DNA from: a virus
Strand: one strand, 5' to 3'
Virus record (IMG/VR): IMGVR_UViG_3300007734_000746
Span: 1 to 63,746 of that record
DNA length: 63,746 nt
Part shown: one piece after another, positions 23,452 through 31,502 of the stretch
How positions within the stretch are numbered: position 1 is the first letter of the stretch
Layout: each line of letters starts with the position of its first letter
The notes under the pieces: generated by a model
Database searches by the model: none
Seen by the model: the letters and a program-made list of their open reading frames with translations, nothing else
What the model was told of the DNA's origin: nothing
Position numbers and translations under genes: made by a program

Positions 23452-24233
23452 AAAAACGGACGGAGGGATTCGGCAGCGGCCATGCTGCCTACCCTCTGCT
23501 CAAAATCGTTGAAATCTTCCCCAGCCTCTCCTAGCCAGTAGCGAGAGGCTATTTTTTTAGCAGTCCCTACGCCCATCGGGTCGTTATCGGCCACCACAAT
23601 CGGGTTATTCAACCCTTTGGCTATCTCCAGCATATTCCCAGCCGAGAAACAAACGTGGATTGTGTACCGCTGCCGCGCCAGCTTCAGCGCTCGACGCACC
23701 GATAAACCCGTCGCCAGCCCCTCAACTAGAACGTCCGGCCCCTTGTTGTCAATGACCAGGCTCGCCCCTTTGGTCTGCTGCCCTGACAAAAAGCGTTTCG
23801 TTCCGTCTGTGTGTATTAGCTGGAGGCCAACTAGGTTGCCAGCCACCCGCATGGGGACAGTCAGCAGCCCCTTCCAAACTTTAGCTGGCTCTGGAAATCC
23901 TTTTCGGACCAAGTAAGGGTGCTGCTCGACTTTAACATTGTTAAAGATGAAAGCCGCCTTTTTAGCCGCCTCGGCCTGTTGTTTTACCCTATCCTCGCGC
24001 TGCTTTTGGCGCTTGGCCGCAGCCTGTGGGTCCGGCACGAATGGTTTATCAGAAACGTACCTAATTGGAGACTGGTGGACTGCGTGGTTCTGTATGAGGC
24101 CATTTCTGCCGTCAAATATGTACGCGCCGTTCTTCTTCCGTGGGTGGTCCTCTGTTGGGACTCTCACCCAGCGGCCCTCAATCACATGGTCTATTAAAAG
24201 GCCATTTTCTCTAGCAAAATCTTCAAAGCTCAT
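23448..24233 (-). CDS. Toprim-domain primase-like protein (261 aa)
   Basis: The N-terminus (RWVRVPTEDHPRKKNGAYIFDG) resembles a degenerate zinc-binding start, followed by a charged helix (70-95). The Toprim core shows VLVEGLATGLSVRRAL (Glu171) and PIVVADNDPMG (Asp216/Asp218), then GEDFNDF, as in phage and plasmid Toprim primases (TraC/DUF7146 style). No helicase domain is fused. It is encoded downstream of a helicase and probably primes replication; substrate not shown. Confidence 0.78.
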   Translation of the reverse strand: MSFEDFARENGLLIDHVIEGRWVRVPTEDHPRKKNGAYIFDGRNGLIQNHAVHQSPIRYVSDKPFVPDPQAAAKRQKQREDRVKQQAEAAKKAAFIFNNVKVEQHPYLVRKGFPEPAKVWKGLLTVPMRVAGNLVGLQLIHTDGTKRFLSGQQTKGASLVIDNKGPDVLVEGLATGLSVRRALKLARQRYTIHVCFSAGNMLEIAKGLNNPIVVADNDPMGVGTAKKIASRYWLGEAGEDFNDFEQRVGSMAAAESLRPFF

Positions 24234-25693
24234 GCTCTAGCCTTTGCCCAAGCGATGTTGCGACTCTTAATCCATTGCAATGTCTTGAAGCTGGGAGTCT
24301 TTATAGCCGCCTCAAGGCCGCGAGGAAACGCGCCATACTTTTCTTTGTACTTGTGTGCAGCCCAGCCGTCTTTGTAGCCACGCATACGACTGTAGTACAG
24401 AATTTCTGAATAGAACCTTTGATTTTCTGCAATGAAATTCTTTTGTCCCGTATCCAACTCTATCATTTGGCCTGGTACGTTTAGCACCTCTTTCATGGGA
24501 CGAGTCCAGCCACACTGGCCGCAAACTCGGTCCGGCCATATCCAAAGCGCACCGCAGCCGCCGCACTTGGATTCTTTTTTTACCTTCTCGGTAGGCTCTT
24601 TCTTGGCTGATTCAGCGCCGTCATGCAGTTCTTTGACGCCTTCCTCAAACAATCCGTCCCACTCTTTCCTGAAGCGCAAATAGTTTCCTGAATGGTCTAG
24701 CCAGACGCCATGCGTTTTACCCTCGCAAGGCCGCATGATTCGGCCCATCTGTTGTACATGGGAGGAAAAGGACTTGGAAAACGGCCTCGCTGACACGCCT
24801 ATCAGCACATCAGGGACGTCAAAACCTCTAGTTAGTATGTCGGTGGCAATCAGCCCATGAATTTTTGTGTCAGGGGCGCTGAAGTCCTCAATTGTCTCCC
24901 TTTTGAAGTCATCATCTTCCTTGTAAGAGATAGAAACGAAGTTATACCCGCGCTCGTTAAACTGCCTAACAAGGTCGCGTCCATGCTCTACGCCGGAGGC
25001 AAACACCACAGTCTTTTTAGGACCGCCAAACAGTTGGTTGGTCTTGTTTATCCACTCTTCAACTATGTCGCCTGTAATCTTCATGCCGCGCTCTGTTGCC
25101 TCGTTCTGCGACCATTCTCCGGCCACTTTCTTAGCCCCGCTCATGTCGATTTCTTTGGCTATAAAAATCTTAAGAGGAACCAACCACTTCTCTTCTATCA
25201 ATTCCCCTGTTGGCTTTGCTCCGACTACATTGGTGTATGTAGAGCCCAGGCCATTTGTGAAGGGTGTAGCGGTAAGGCCAATCACCCGAATTTCAGAGTG
25301 TTCCTTGATGAATTCAATTACCTGTTTGCGCTGGACATGGCACTCATCAATGATGATGAGTCCAACATTGGGGAAGTCATCCCTACGTTCCAATGTCTGC
25401 GCGCTGCACACTTGGATTCTTTCATAGGGACGATAACGCCAATGGCCAGATTGCATCACGCCGTGGTTGATGCCGTACTTGGATAGGCGCGTGCTGGTTT
25501 GGTTAACCAACACAATCCTATCTAACACCATCGCAACCCTGACGCCTTTTTTAGCCTCTTGAACCATGATGTGCATGGCTACTTCTGTTTTGCCAAAACC
25601 TGTCGGGGCGTACAACAGTTGGCAGCGGTGCTGGGAGAAGCCCTGTTCGAGCTTCTCCACCACATCCGCTTGATGTGGTCTTAAATTAATCAT
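24230..25693 (-). CDS. Superfamily-2 DEAH/DECH helicase (487 aa)
   Basis: Motifs in order: LRPHQ (Q-like), Walker A APTGFGKT (29-36), DECH (116-119), TATP (141-144), then a C-terminal domain with VVFASGVEH, ATDILTRGFDVP and QQMGRIMRP (314-322). A zinc knuckle C-x2-C...C-x2-C lies at 377-394. This is a UvrB/RecQ-type SF2 helicase as used in phage replication or recombination. The ATG at 25693 has AGGAG upstream; a longer frame to 25759 overlaps the ParB-like gene and is less likely. Confidence 0.85.
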   Translation of the reverse strand: MINLRPHQADVVEKLEQGFSQHRCQLLYAPTGFGKTEVAMHIMVQEAKKGVRVAMVLDRIVLVNQTSTRLSKYGINHGVMQSGHWRYRPYERIQVCSAQTLERRDDFPNVGLIIIDECHVQRKQVIEFIKEHSEIRVIGLTATPFTNGLGSTYTNVVGAKPTGELIEEKWLVPLKIFIAKEIDMSGAKKVAGEWSQNEATERGMKITGDIVEEWINKTNQLFGGPKKTVVFASGVEHGRDLVRQFNERGYNFVSISYKEDDDFKRETIEDFSAPDTKIHGLIATDILTRGFDVPDVLIGVSARPFSKSFSSHVQQMGRIMRPCEGKTHGVWLDHSGNYLRFRKEWDGLFEEGVKELHDGAESAKKEPTEKVKKESKCGGCGALWIWPDRVCGQCGWTRPMKEVLNVPGQMIELDTGQKNFIAENQRFYSEILYYSRMRGYKDGWAAHKYKEKYGAFPRGLEAAIKTPSFKTLQWIKSRNIAWAKARA

Positions 25694-25728
25694 GCTTTCT
25701 CCTGCTGGGAAACCGCCCAGCTTCGGTG

Positions 25729-26544
25729 TTATGCGGCCTTTTCGGCTCTGCGCTTCCAATAGTTTATCTGCTTTAGCATCTCTGCGTTTTTAGCCATGAA
25801 CTCATCCCTGCTATGTGTCACGGATTTGAGTTTAGCCTCCAACTCTTTGACTTGCTCGCGCAACGACTCAATGGTTTCTTGGACCTCAGCTCGCGCCTCT
25901 TCTGAAACAGGCAAGGACCGCACGGCCAGCATATCTTTGAGCTTTGTGTTCTCTTCAGATACCGCGCTGATTTCTGTAGCCAGCTCATTGAGCTTATCTT
26001 CTTCTTCAAATTCAGGCTCGGGATAAGCCGCAGGAAGGGCGGCGGGCTTGCGGCCAATGTTGGAAGTGTCACGGCGTTTGCCATCTTTACCAACAGAGGT
26101 TTCCTTCTTCAACCCCAAGGCTTTGCGTACACGGCCAACAGTCATGTTGCTGACCAGGCAAATCTGAGCAATCTGTGTGTCGGATAAATCACCCAACTCA
26201 ATGTCTTCAAGCGCAAGCTGGACAACGTAGCGGCGCTCTTCAGGCGTCCTAGCTTTGCCATGTTGTGCGTTAGCTTTGAGCGAGGCAATAAAGGCGTCAC
26301 GCTTTGTGCCTTGAATGACGTTGGAGTCAATGTCTTTGTGGCCTGCACGTTTGTGTGCGTGCCAGCGGTGAAAGCCATCGGAAAGCCAATAATGTTTGCC
26401 GTCAAAATGCAAATCGACTGGAGGGAACTCTTGCCCTTCAAGTATCTCTTCGGTGTAGTGCTGGACCAGGGTTTCGTCTAGCTCTTTGCGGGGCTGTGTT
26501 CCACCATCAAGGCGGATTTTTGTAAGCAAGATTTTTTCAGTCAT
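25729..26544 (-). CDS. ParB-like nuclease-domain protein (271 aa)
   Basis: Residues 1-100 carry the ParB/Srx core: QPRKELDETLVQHYTEEI, then YWLSDGFHRWHAHKRAG. An HTH-like region follows (LSDTQIAQICLVSNMTVGRVRKALG, ~118-145), then a linker and a C-terminal coiled coil (~185-270). No partner ParA is seen, so this is more likely a phage ParB-family regulator or DNA-binding/CTPase protein than a partition protein. Placed upstream of the helicase. Confidence 0.8.
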   Translation of the reverse strand: MTEKILLTKIRLDGGTQPRKELDETLVQHYTEEILEGQEFPPVDLHFDGKHYWLSDGFHRWHAHKRAGHKDIDSNVIQGTKRDAFIASLKANAQHGKARTPEERRYVVQLALEDIELGDLSDTQIAQICLVSNMTVGRVRKALGLKKETSVGKDGKRRDTSNIGRKPAALPAAYPEPEFEEEDKLNELATEISAVSEENTKLKDMLAVRSLPVSEEARAEVQETIESLREQVKELEAKLKSVTHSRDEFMAKNAEMLKQINYWKRRAEKAA

Positions 26545-26704
26545 TTTTTTCCTTCAGTAGTTGGCGCAGTTGCACCATTGCGTCTTTGAGGTCGCCCTGC
26601 AATTGCATGATGGCCTCTTGTTGTGCCTGCATCCTCTTGTAAGAATCAGATGCAAACTTTGCTAGGTTTTCATTGGACCAAGCTGCGAAATTCGGCATGT
26701 CCAT
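26537..26704 (-). CDS. Short coiled-coil protein (55 aa)
   Basis: ATG at 26704 has AGGAG upstream and the stop overlaps the ParB-like start by eight bases. Product begins MDMPNFAAWSNENLAKFASD and ends in a heptad-like QQEAIMQLQGDLKDAMVQL helix followed by KEKND, whose codons contain the next gene's ribosome site. Confidence 0.7.
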   Translation of the reverse strand: MDMPNFAAWSNENLAKFASDSYKRMQAQQEAIMQLQGDLKDAMVQLRQLLKEKND

Positions 26705-26962
26705 TCATCTCCTTTCGTTTAACGGTTTTTTAACTGGTTTGGGGCAATTCTTTGGGGGTACGATAGCACGCCAAACAGCCTGCGCTGGCTCGCTTTGCTT
26801 TGCTTCTGTCCACCTATCAATGTATGTGTCAGGCATATTTCGCAGAGCTTGGTACGCAGAACCTTTTTTGATGCCAAGGGTTTCCGCTATAGATCTTACT
26901 GTGAGGCCATCACTATGTCGGCGCAGCAACCGCCGAATATTTGGATGATTTGGGGGGATCAT
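26705..26962 (-). CDS. Small HTH protein (85 aa)
   Basis: Residues 8-40 (IRRLLRRHSDGLTVRSIAETLGIKKGSAYQALRNM) form a plausible helix-turn-helix of the resolvase/sigma-70 region 4 style. The C-terminus is basic and Pro-rich. Possible regulator of this minus-strand block; target unknown. Confidence 0.65.
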   Translation of the reverse strand: MIPPNHPNIRRLLRRHSDGLTVRSIAETLGIKKGSAYQALRNMPDTYIDRWTEAKQSEPAQAVWRAIVPPKNCPKPVKKPLNERR

Positions 26963-27144
26963 TTATCATTTGCCTTCATTTCTTTTATGGCTGACATCAT
27001 GTCGGAAATGGCGGTAATCGCCATCGCGCACTCATCAAGGGCGTCATCATACTGCTTGTCTAACATCTTCAAATGCACTTCTTTTAAGGCTTGCTCGGCC
27101 CTCATACATGGAAGTGCGTAGTCAATTACTTTTTCAATTTTCAT
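26959..27144 (-). CDS. Small helical protein (61 aa)
   Basis: MKIEKVIDYALPCMRAEQAL, then DKQYDDALDECAMAITAISDMMSAIKEM: helical bundle-like. The ATG at 27144 overlaps the upstream stop (ATGA), so the longer frame to 27189 is rejected. Function unknown. Confidence 0.6.
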   Translation of the reverse strand: MKIEKVIDYALPCMRAEQALKEVHLKMLDKQYDDALDECAMAITAISDMMSAIKEMKANDK

Positions 27145-27341
27145 TTGCTTTTTACTTTCTTGTGGTCCATAGCTCCTGGTCGGGAACAATCGTTTTTTGG
27201 CGGCTCATACACGGGCCTATCCCAAATGCTAAACGTGGGCGGCAGCGCCTCATTTTCTGCGCGTTGCCTTGGCTCCCAAGGGTCTTTTAACCCAAGGTCT
27301 TTGCGATGGATGGAGTTATCATTTCTAGGTATAAAGGTCAT
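27141..27341 (-). CDS. Hypothetical protein (66 aa)
   Basis: Charged, Pro-containing small protein: MTFIPRNDNSIHRKDLGLKD then PWEPRQRAENEALPPTFSIWDRPVYEPP. No domain recognised; part of the coupled run. Confidence 0.5.
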   Translation of the reverse strand: MTFIPRNDNSIHRKDLGLKDPWEPRQRAENEALPPTFSIWDRPVYEPPKNDCSRPGAMDHKKVKSK

Positions 27342-27627
27342 TAGTTTTTCTCCAGTTTTTATTGTTCTTCTCTTTCAACTTGTTTTTGAGGGATTGGTTT
27401 TGGCGCAGCAGTTCACCGATTACACCTAAGTGATCGCTTCTGCGGGCTTCCAGTGTGTCAATGGTGCGCAAGATCAGGCGCTGAAGTTCATCCATGCGCC
27501 GCTTAACCATTTCCTTTTGGTACTCCGCATAGGGGGGGGTCACACCGTCCACAATAACTTTGTCAGGCGCGTGGAAGTTGTCTTTTAGTTCAAACTGTTC
27601 GAACTGTTTAAGTAGGTCTTGTGTCAT
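27325..27627 (-). CDS. Helical hypothetical protein (100 aa)
   Basis: MTQDLLKQFEQFELKDNFHA then YQKEMVKRRMDELQRLILRTIDTLEARRS and a basic helix ending in KLKEKNNKNW. The ATG at 27627 has AGGAGAAAG about ten bases upstream; the longer form is unsupported. Function unknown. Confidence 0.6.
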   Translation of the reverse strand: MTQDLLKQFEQFELKDNFHAPDKVIVDGVTPPYAEYQKEMVKRRMDELQRLILRTIDTLEARRSDHLGVIGELLRQNQSLKNKLKEKNNKNWRKTNDLYT

Positions 27628-27943
27628 GTGTCTCTTTCTCCTTTGGTTTAAATAAGCCCATTGCAAGGAACCAGTCTTGGAACACATCAGCAGGGCGACA
27701 CGCTAGGTATATGCCTCTGCTATCACGCGCTTTGGATATGGCGGCAACTATGTCTTTCCAATCGTCTTGGTTCATGCCGTAGTGCATGTTAGGTTGCGGC
27801 CCAAAGTTAGGGTACTTCTTATCCCAAGAACCGTTTGCCTTGGCCCCTGCAACAATTGCTTCAAATGTTTCATCCGGCATGTCATACTGGCGGCTAGCGT
27901 AGACCATTTTGTCGGGGTCGGTGGGATGTGGTTTAAGCGGCAT
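27608..27943 (-). CDS. Hypothetical protein (111 aa)
   Basis: Starts MPLKPHPTDPDKMVYASRQY after AAGGAGAAGAACA. Contains YGMNQDDWKDIVAAISKARDSRGI and a C-terminal VFQDWFLAMGLF helix. The N-terminal MPLKPHP-DPxKMVYA is a recurrent motif of small phage proteins; role unknown. Confidence 0.6.
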   Translation of the reverse strand: MPLKPHPTDPDKMVYASRQYDMPDETFEAIVAGAKANGSWDKKYPNFGPQPNMHYGMNQDDWKDIVAAISKARDSRGIYLACRPADVFQDWFLAMGLFKPKEKETHDTRPT

Positions 27944-28187
27944 TGTTCTTCTCCTTGAGAATTGACTCTGCACTGGTTGCAGCTTGAAGTTTAGTAAAGC
28001 AAGATTGATTGATTGCTGAAAAATCTTCCTCTGTTAGCCCTACCCATTTAAGTTTTACGCCTGACAGTTTTAAGTCTGCCCTCATCAGGTCTTTTAATAC
28101 CTGCTCGTCTTCGTCATGCCAGTTTTCAGGATATGCTTGTTTAAATGTGTCTAGCGTATCCCACGCTCGGCGCAGTAAGTTAATCAT
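27933..28187 (-). CDS. Hypothetical protein with KEKNN tail (84 aa)
   Basis: Helical N-terminus (INLLRRAWDTLDTFKQAYPENW), then VGLTEEDFSAINQSC, a version of the WVGLTDEEI motif of neighbouring genes. The tail LKEKNNAA encodes AAGGAGAAGAACAATG, i.e. the ribosome site and start of the following gene. Confidence 0.65.
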   Translation of the reverse strand: MINLLRRAWDTLDTFKQAYPENWHDEDEQVLKDLMRADLKLSGVKLKWVGLTEEDFSAINQSCFTKLQAATSAESILKEKNNAA

Positions 28188-28573
28188 GTGTTCTTCTCCT
28201 TGAGTACGGCTTCAATTGCACGGGCAAATTCAAATCTGTCTGCGTATGGCATAGTATTGCTGATAGCAAATATTTCCGCATCATCCTTCAACCCAACCCA
28301 CGGGCGTTTGATGCTAAGTGGTAGTAGGTCATGTAGGTCTTTTACATATTGTGGTACATCGCCAACGTGAAGGTTGTTGTCCTTTAAGTTTATGCGTAGC
28401 TTGACTTCGTTGCTGCTGTACAGCTTGCCGTCTTTGTCGTAATACCAGTATGTAGCGTCTTTGAGTCGGGCGTCGTTAAATAACTGTGCAAACTTGTATA
28501 TCTCAGGCGTCATCTGCTTGATGCCAGCTTCAGCGCCAAGCCTATCCAGCTTTTCTATTAGTCGTTCAGTCAT
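28184..28573 (-). CDS. Hypothetical protein with WVGL motif (129 aa)
   Basis: MTERLIEKLDRLGAEAGIKQ then KFAQLFNDARLKDATYWYYDKDGKLY and RPWVGLKDDAEIF...FARAIEAVLKEKNT. The RPWVGL-D-EI ... AIEAxLKEKN ending is shared with the proteins at 29428 and 29711. AGGAG precedes the ATG at 28573. Confidence 0.65.
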   Translation of the reverse strand: MTERLIEKLDRLGAEAGIKQMTPEIYKFAQLFNDARLKDATYWYYDKDGKLYSSNEVKLRINLKDNNLHVGDVPQYVKDLHDLLPLSIKRPWVGLKDDAEIFAISNTMPYADRFEFARAIEAVLKEKNT

Positions 28574-28584
28574 TGTTTTTCTCC

Positions 28585-28899
28585 TTACCATTTTGGGTTT
28601 GTTACACGCTCATTCGCTTGCTCCCAAGTCCACTCAGGTCGCATGTGTCGAGTCCATTCGACTCTCGCATGTAGGGCTTGAAGGTACAAGAATTGAGGGT
28701 CTTTTTTCCAAGGTTCCCAGTCTTTCCTTTCTATCATGCCCGCACGAACATCTGCGCAGATGTTGGCATGGCAAGCGCCTCTCCACCAGTTGTCTCCGTC
28801 TCGCTTCTTCAATCCCGATTTGACGTACAACCAATACTTGATTCGGTGTGTGTATGATGCCAGCCTCCGCGCCAGCGTTGCTATTAGTCGTTCAGCCAT
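28585..28899 (-). CDS. Hypothetical protein (104 aa)
   Basis: Basic N-terminus (AERLIATLARRLASYTHRIKYW), then GDNWWRGACHANICADVRAGM and a Trp-rich end. The ATG at 28899 is preceded by AGGAGGTGAAC; a GTG two codons earlier overlaps the site and is unlikely. Confidence 0.6.
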   Translation of the reverse strand: MAERLIATLARRLASYTHRIKYWLYVKSGLKKRDGDNWWRGACHANICADVRAGMIERKDWEPWKKDPQFLYLQALHARVEWTRHMRPEWTWEQANERVTNPKW

Positions 28900-29074
28900 G
28901 TTCACCTCCTAATACGGCTACTATATTTTTCCAATCTTCTGATGTTGGCTTCCTACCAAACTCGCGCTCAAAATGTCTGGCGGTTTGGCCGATCCATATC
29001 AAGCGGTTCATAACTTCTTCAGCACCAAGTTCAGCTTCGAGTCGTTTAAATTCCGGTTGGTCTGTGAGTCTCAT
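28892..29074 (-). CDS. Hypothetical protein (60 aa)
   Basis: MRLTDQPEFKRLEAELGAEE then VMNRLIWIGQTARHFEREFGRKPTSEDW. The ATG at 29074 has AGGAGAAGAACGC directly upstream, so a 36-codon upstream extension is rejected. Function unknown. Confidence 0.6.
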   Translation of the reverse strand: MRLTDQPEFKRLEAELGAEEVMNRLIWIGQTARHFEREFGRKPTSEDWKNIVAVLGGEHG

Positions 29075-29253
29075 GCGTTCTTCTCCTTTTCTAAAAAACT
29101 GTCCAGCACATTTTGTTGGTACTTTGCTTGATGTGCCGCTGCTTCCCAAAAACCTATTAGGGCTTGCTGCTCTACTAACCAAGCAAATACGCGCAGTTCA
29201 GGCGTTAACTCGACCCGCGCTTCCTTTGCAAGTTCTTCTACTGGTTTTTTCAT
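29071..29253 (-). CDS. Hypothetical protein with EKEKN tail (60 aa)
   Basis: MKKPVEELAKEARVELTPEL then RVFAWLVEQQALIGFWEAAAHQAKY: helical. Tail FLEKEKNA encodes the next ribosome site. ATG 29253 follows AGGAG. Confidence 0.6.
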   Translation of the reverse strand: MKKPVEELAKEARVELTPELRVFAWLVEQQALIGFWEAAAHQAKYQQNVLDSFLEKEKNA

Positions 29254-29435
29254 GTGTTCTCCTGTGGTGGTGTGCAAGTGTGAATGTTCCATGTGCGTTT
29301 GCCGCATAGGGGACATAAGTTTTGCTTTAGACTAGCTATTGCTGCTTTCTTGCCATCGTAGTAGCCTGACTGGTATGCAATCAGCAGCGCATTGCCATCG
29401 TCTTTGTAGACCTGTGTATCGTCATCTTCATCCAT
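29250..29435 (-). CDS. Small zinc-ribbon-like protein (61 aa)
   Basis: An acidic start (DEDDDTQVYKDDGNA), YQSGYYDGKKAA, then CPLCGKRTWNIHTC, a probable metal site. ATGA coupling to the next gene. Function unknown. Confidence 0.6.
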   Translation of the reverse strand: MDEDDDTQVYKDDGNALLIAYQSGYYDGKKAAIASLKQNLCPLCGKRTWNIHTCTPPQENT

Positions 29436-29721
29436 TGTTCTTATCCTTTAATATGGCTTCAATGTTTCTTGCGTAAACTGCAATACTTTGTGTTGGCAAA
29501 CCGTTTAAGCGGGGTTGTATTTCCTCGTCCGTCAGCCCTACCCACGGGCGCTGTGGTGGGGTGGTGTTGATGTCAAAGTCAACTCCAGCCCACGCCACAG
29601 GCTCCAGCGCTGGCTGTGCCAAGACTTCTTTAATGGCGGCGATGGCATTGTCAATATCTGCTCTAAATCCTGGCAAATCTTCCAATACCTCCAGCGCCAG
29701 CTTCAATGTTTCACGTTCCAT
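29428..29721 (-). CDS. Protein with AQPALEPVAW and WVGLTDEEI segments (97 aa)
   Basis: A helical start (ETLKLALEVLEDLPGFRADIDNAIAAIKEVL), then AQPALEPVAW, PPQRPWVGLTDEEIQ and a final AIEAILKDKNNG. The PVAW...PPQRPWVGLTDEE module is one I associate with Burkholderiales phage accessory proteins. Its DNA carries one of the dispersed Ala-Gln-Pro-rich repeats. Role unknown. Confidence 0.7.
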   Translation of the reverse strand: MERETLKLALEVLEDLPGFRADIDNAIAAIKEVLAQPALEPVAWAGVDFDINTTPPQRPWVGLTDEEIQPRLNGLPTQSIAVYARNIEAILKDKNNG

Positions 29722-30409
29722 TGTTCTTCTCCTTCAACTTAGCCACCACAGCTTGAGCAATAATTAAGAAGTCAGCAAAATCAATTTCCGCTTCCGTTTC
29801 ATCTGCTACTTTTGATACACGCCACCATTCAAACCATTCATTATCTGTTGGCTTTAACCACGGGCGCTGTTGTGGGGCGGTGCAGAGCATTTGAACGCGC
29901 TGTCCAGATTTCTCTGGCACAAATTCCAAATCCTCTAATTTGACGATTGACCCATCTTGAAATAGTACAGCCACCGGCTCCTGCGCTGGCTGTGGTGGGG
30001 TGGTGTAAAGGGGAATGCCTCTCGCATATGCTGTTGGGTCTGTTGTTACGCAGGTTTTATTTACGGGATGCAACCAAGCCACAGGCTTCTGCGCTGGCTG
30101 TGGTGGGGCGGTGGCGCACTCTGGAAACTGTGTAAACGCTTTGGTGCATGCATACAAACAAGCCCTGTCGCATAGTGCATCTGGATACATCCACGCCACA
30201 GGCTCCTGCGCTGGCTGCGTTGTTATTTTTGCGGCGAGAAAACATCGCCATGCAATTTCCCTAATTGTGATTTGCTGCCTGCCTATTGCCTCATAAACAA
30301 CGGAAAATTCTTGCCAAAAAGGCCCGACTTTGCTTGCAGCATCTTGGGTACTTGGAATTGCAAGCTCCTGCGCTGGCTGTGCCAAGGCTTCTTTAAGTTT
30401 TTTGCTCAT
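29711..30409 (-). CDS. Multi-copy QPAQEPVAW protein (232 aa)
   Basis: Has four (Q)PAQ-x-(P)VAW-like segments (near residues 9, 67, 103, 140) linking short unique stretches, plus APQQRPWLKPTDNEW near the end, and the LKEKNNGT tail that carries the next ribosome site. It looks like a string of short modules joined by the same linker. No enzymatic motif seen. Confidence 0.65.
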   Translation of the reverse strand: MSKKLKEALAQPAQELAIPSTQDAASKVGPFWQEFSVVYEAIGRQQITIREIAWRCFLAAKITTQPAQEPVAWMYPDALCDRACLYACTKAFTQFPECATAPPQPAQKPVAWLHPVNKTCVTTDPTAYARGIPLYTTPPQPAQEPVAVLFQDGSIVKLEDLEFVPEKSGQRVQMLCTAPQQRPWLKPTDNEWFEWWRVSKVADETEAEIDFADFLIIAQAVVAKLKEKNNGT

Positions 30410-30746
30410 ATATTTCCTTTAGTGTGGCAACGCACACTGCGACTTTGTGTTCGATTAACGCCCAAGGATTGTCTGCACGAAGCAATTGCGCATGCGTCAA
30501 GAATCCTTCGACGAACTTATTGTTCACTTGTATTCGAATCCTCGCAAACTCCATATCCTGCGCCAAGGCTTCTTTGTGAAATTCGTCGCCCCCACAATTT
30601 GAACACGCAAGATAGTCAAGGTCAGCTTCAGACAGCGCTGCTGTAAATTCCTGCGCTCCGCATTCGTTACAAATCCAATTAGGCTCTTGCGCTGGCTGCG
30701 CTAACTTGTCCTGCGCTGCTGCGCGTTTTGATTTGTAGCCTGTCAT
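30393..30746 (-). CDS. Zinc-ribbon protein with MTGY start (117 aa)
   Basis: Starts MTGYKSKRAAAQDKLAQPAQEP, then CNECGAQEF and CSNCGGDEF, two C-x2-C knuckles about 26 residues apart that should bind zinc. The MTGY-S-K-AA head is shared with the proteins at 31502 and 32146. Function unknown. Confidence 0.7.
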   Translation of the reverse strand: MTGYKSKRAAAQDKLAQPAQEPNWICNECGAQEFTAALSEADLDYLACSNCGGDEFHKEALAQDMEFARIRIQVNNKFVEGFLTHAQLLRADNPWALIEHKVAVCVATLKEIYEQKT

Positions 30747-30967
30747 GTTGTTCCCCTTGCGCGGATTGTTTCAGCCGCTAGTCTTGGTGTAAATCCACAA
30801 ACCAAACACCCGCCTTTGTCATTTTGTGCAAACTGCACCAATGCAGGCGCGCCTTCAAACATCTGCGCTATTGCCTCACGCTCCTGTGCTGCTACCAATT
30901 CGGCAAAGTGTTCTATATCACCATGCAAGGTTAGCCCGTTAGCTTCAATTAGTTCTTTGTATTTCAT
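30743..30967 (-). CDS. Small protein of the AAxERE-RGTT family (74 aa)
   Basis: KELIEANGLTLHGDIEHFAELVAAQEREAIAQMFEG, GGCLVCGF, and the ending AETIRARGTT. Related in layout to the proteins at 32226 and 32480 (helix with EREAC, RGTT tail). The tail codons hold the AGGGGAACAAC ribosome site of the next gene. Confidence 0.65.
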   Translation of the reverse strand: MKYKELIEANGLTLHGDIEHFAELVAAQEREAIAQMFEGAPALVQFAQNDKGGCLVCGFTPRLAAETIRARGTT

Positions 30968-31188
30968 GGTCTGCTCCTTGCAATTCTGTGTAACGTATCT
31001 TCAAACGGCTCGGCTGCTACGCCCTTGCCTTCCCACGATTGCCACAGCCCGTTGCGGCGGTCATCAATAGTTAGATTGCCATCAGGACTGTTCGAGAGCA
31101 GTATCCCCATCTCTTTGCAGCTTGCGGTAAACCGCTTGGGTTCTTCCTGCGGCGGGCAGATTGTGTATGTGTATGGTAGTTGTGCCAT
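30964..31188 (-). CDS. Hypothetical protein (74 aa)
   Basis: Starts MAQLPYTYTICPPQEEPKRF, has SCKEMGILLSNSPDGNLTIDDRR and ends FEDTLHRIARSRP. ATG 31188 follows GGAGTTGTG; a GTG one codon earlier is the alternative. Function unknown. Confidence 0.55.
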   Translation of the reverse strand: MAQLPYTYTICPPQEEPKRFTASCKEMGILLSNSPDGNLTIDDRRNGLWQSWEGKGVAAEPFEDTLHRIARSRP

Positions 31189-31502
31189 CACAACTCCAAC
31201 ATATCAAGTTGCATAGCAATACGGCGGTCAAGTTCCTCAAGCCCGTTTATAATTGCGTTAAGCCGTTGCGATAATTCAGAGTTGCCTTCACGCTTGGGCA
31301 TGGCTTGGTTGTCTTCTTGCGCCAACTTTGGGTCACGCGATACCACACGCAGCCGGTGTAAAAGCACATCAAATTTCCCGCCGCACTGCTCAACTTGGTT
31401 CTCTATGTGCTGCATAGCGTAAAAAATGTGCGACTGCTTTACTTCGGTTTGCTGGGCAACAGAACCACGCGTATCAAAATATGTTTGTCCAATAATACTC
31501 AT
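31188..31502 (-). CDS. Helical hypothetical protein (104 aa)
   Basis: MSIIGQTYFDTRGSVAQQTE then IFYAMQHIENQVEQCGGKFDVLLHRLRVVS and SQRLNAIINGLEELDRRIAMQLD, two likely coiled helices. AAGGAG lies seven bases before ATG 31502. Function unknown. Confidence 0.6.
   Translation of the reverse strand: MSIIGQTYFDTRGSVAQQTEVKQSHIFYAMQHIENQVEQCGGKFDVLLHRLRVVSRDPKLAQEDNQAMPKREGNSELSQRLNAIINGLEELDRRIAMQLDMLEL

Noticed and set aside
25694-25759. 66-base N-terminal extension of the helicase
   Set aside because: It overlaps the ParB-like gene and lacks a ribosome site, while ATG 25693 has AGGAG.
25729-26544. ParB as evidence of a plasmid-like prophage
   Set aside because: No ParA, parS cluster or integrase seen; ParB-fold proteins are common in lytic phages.
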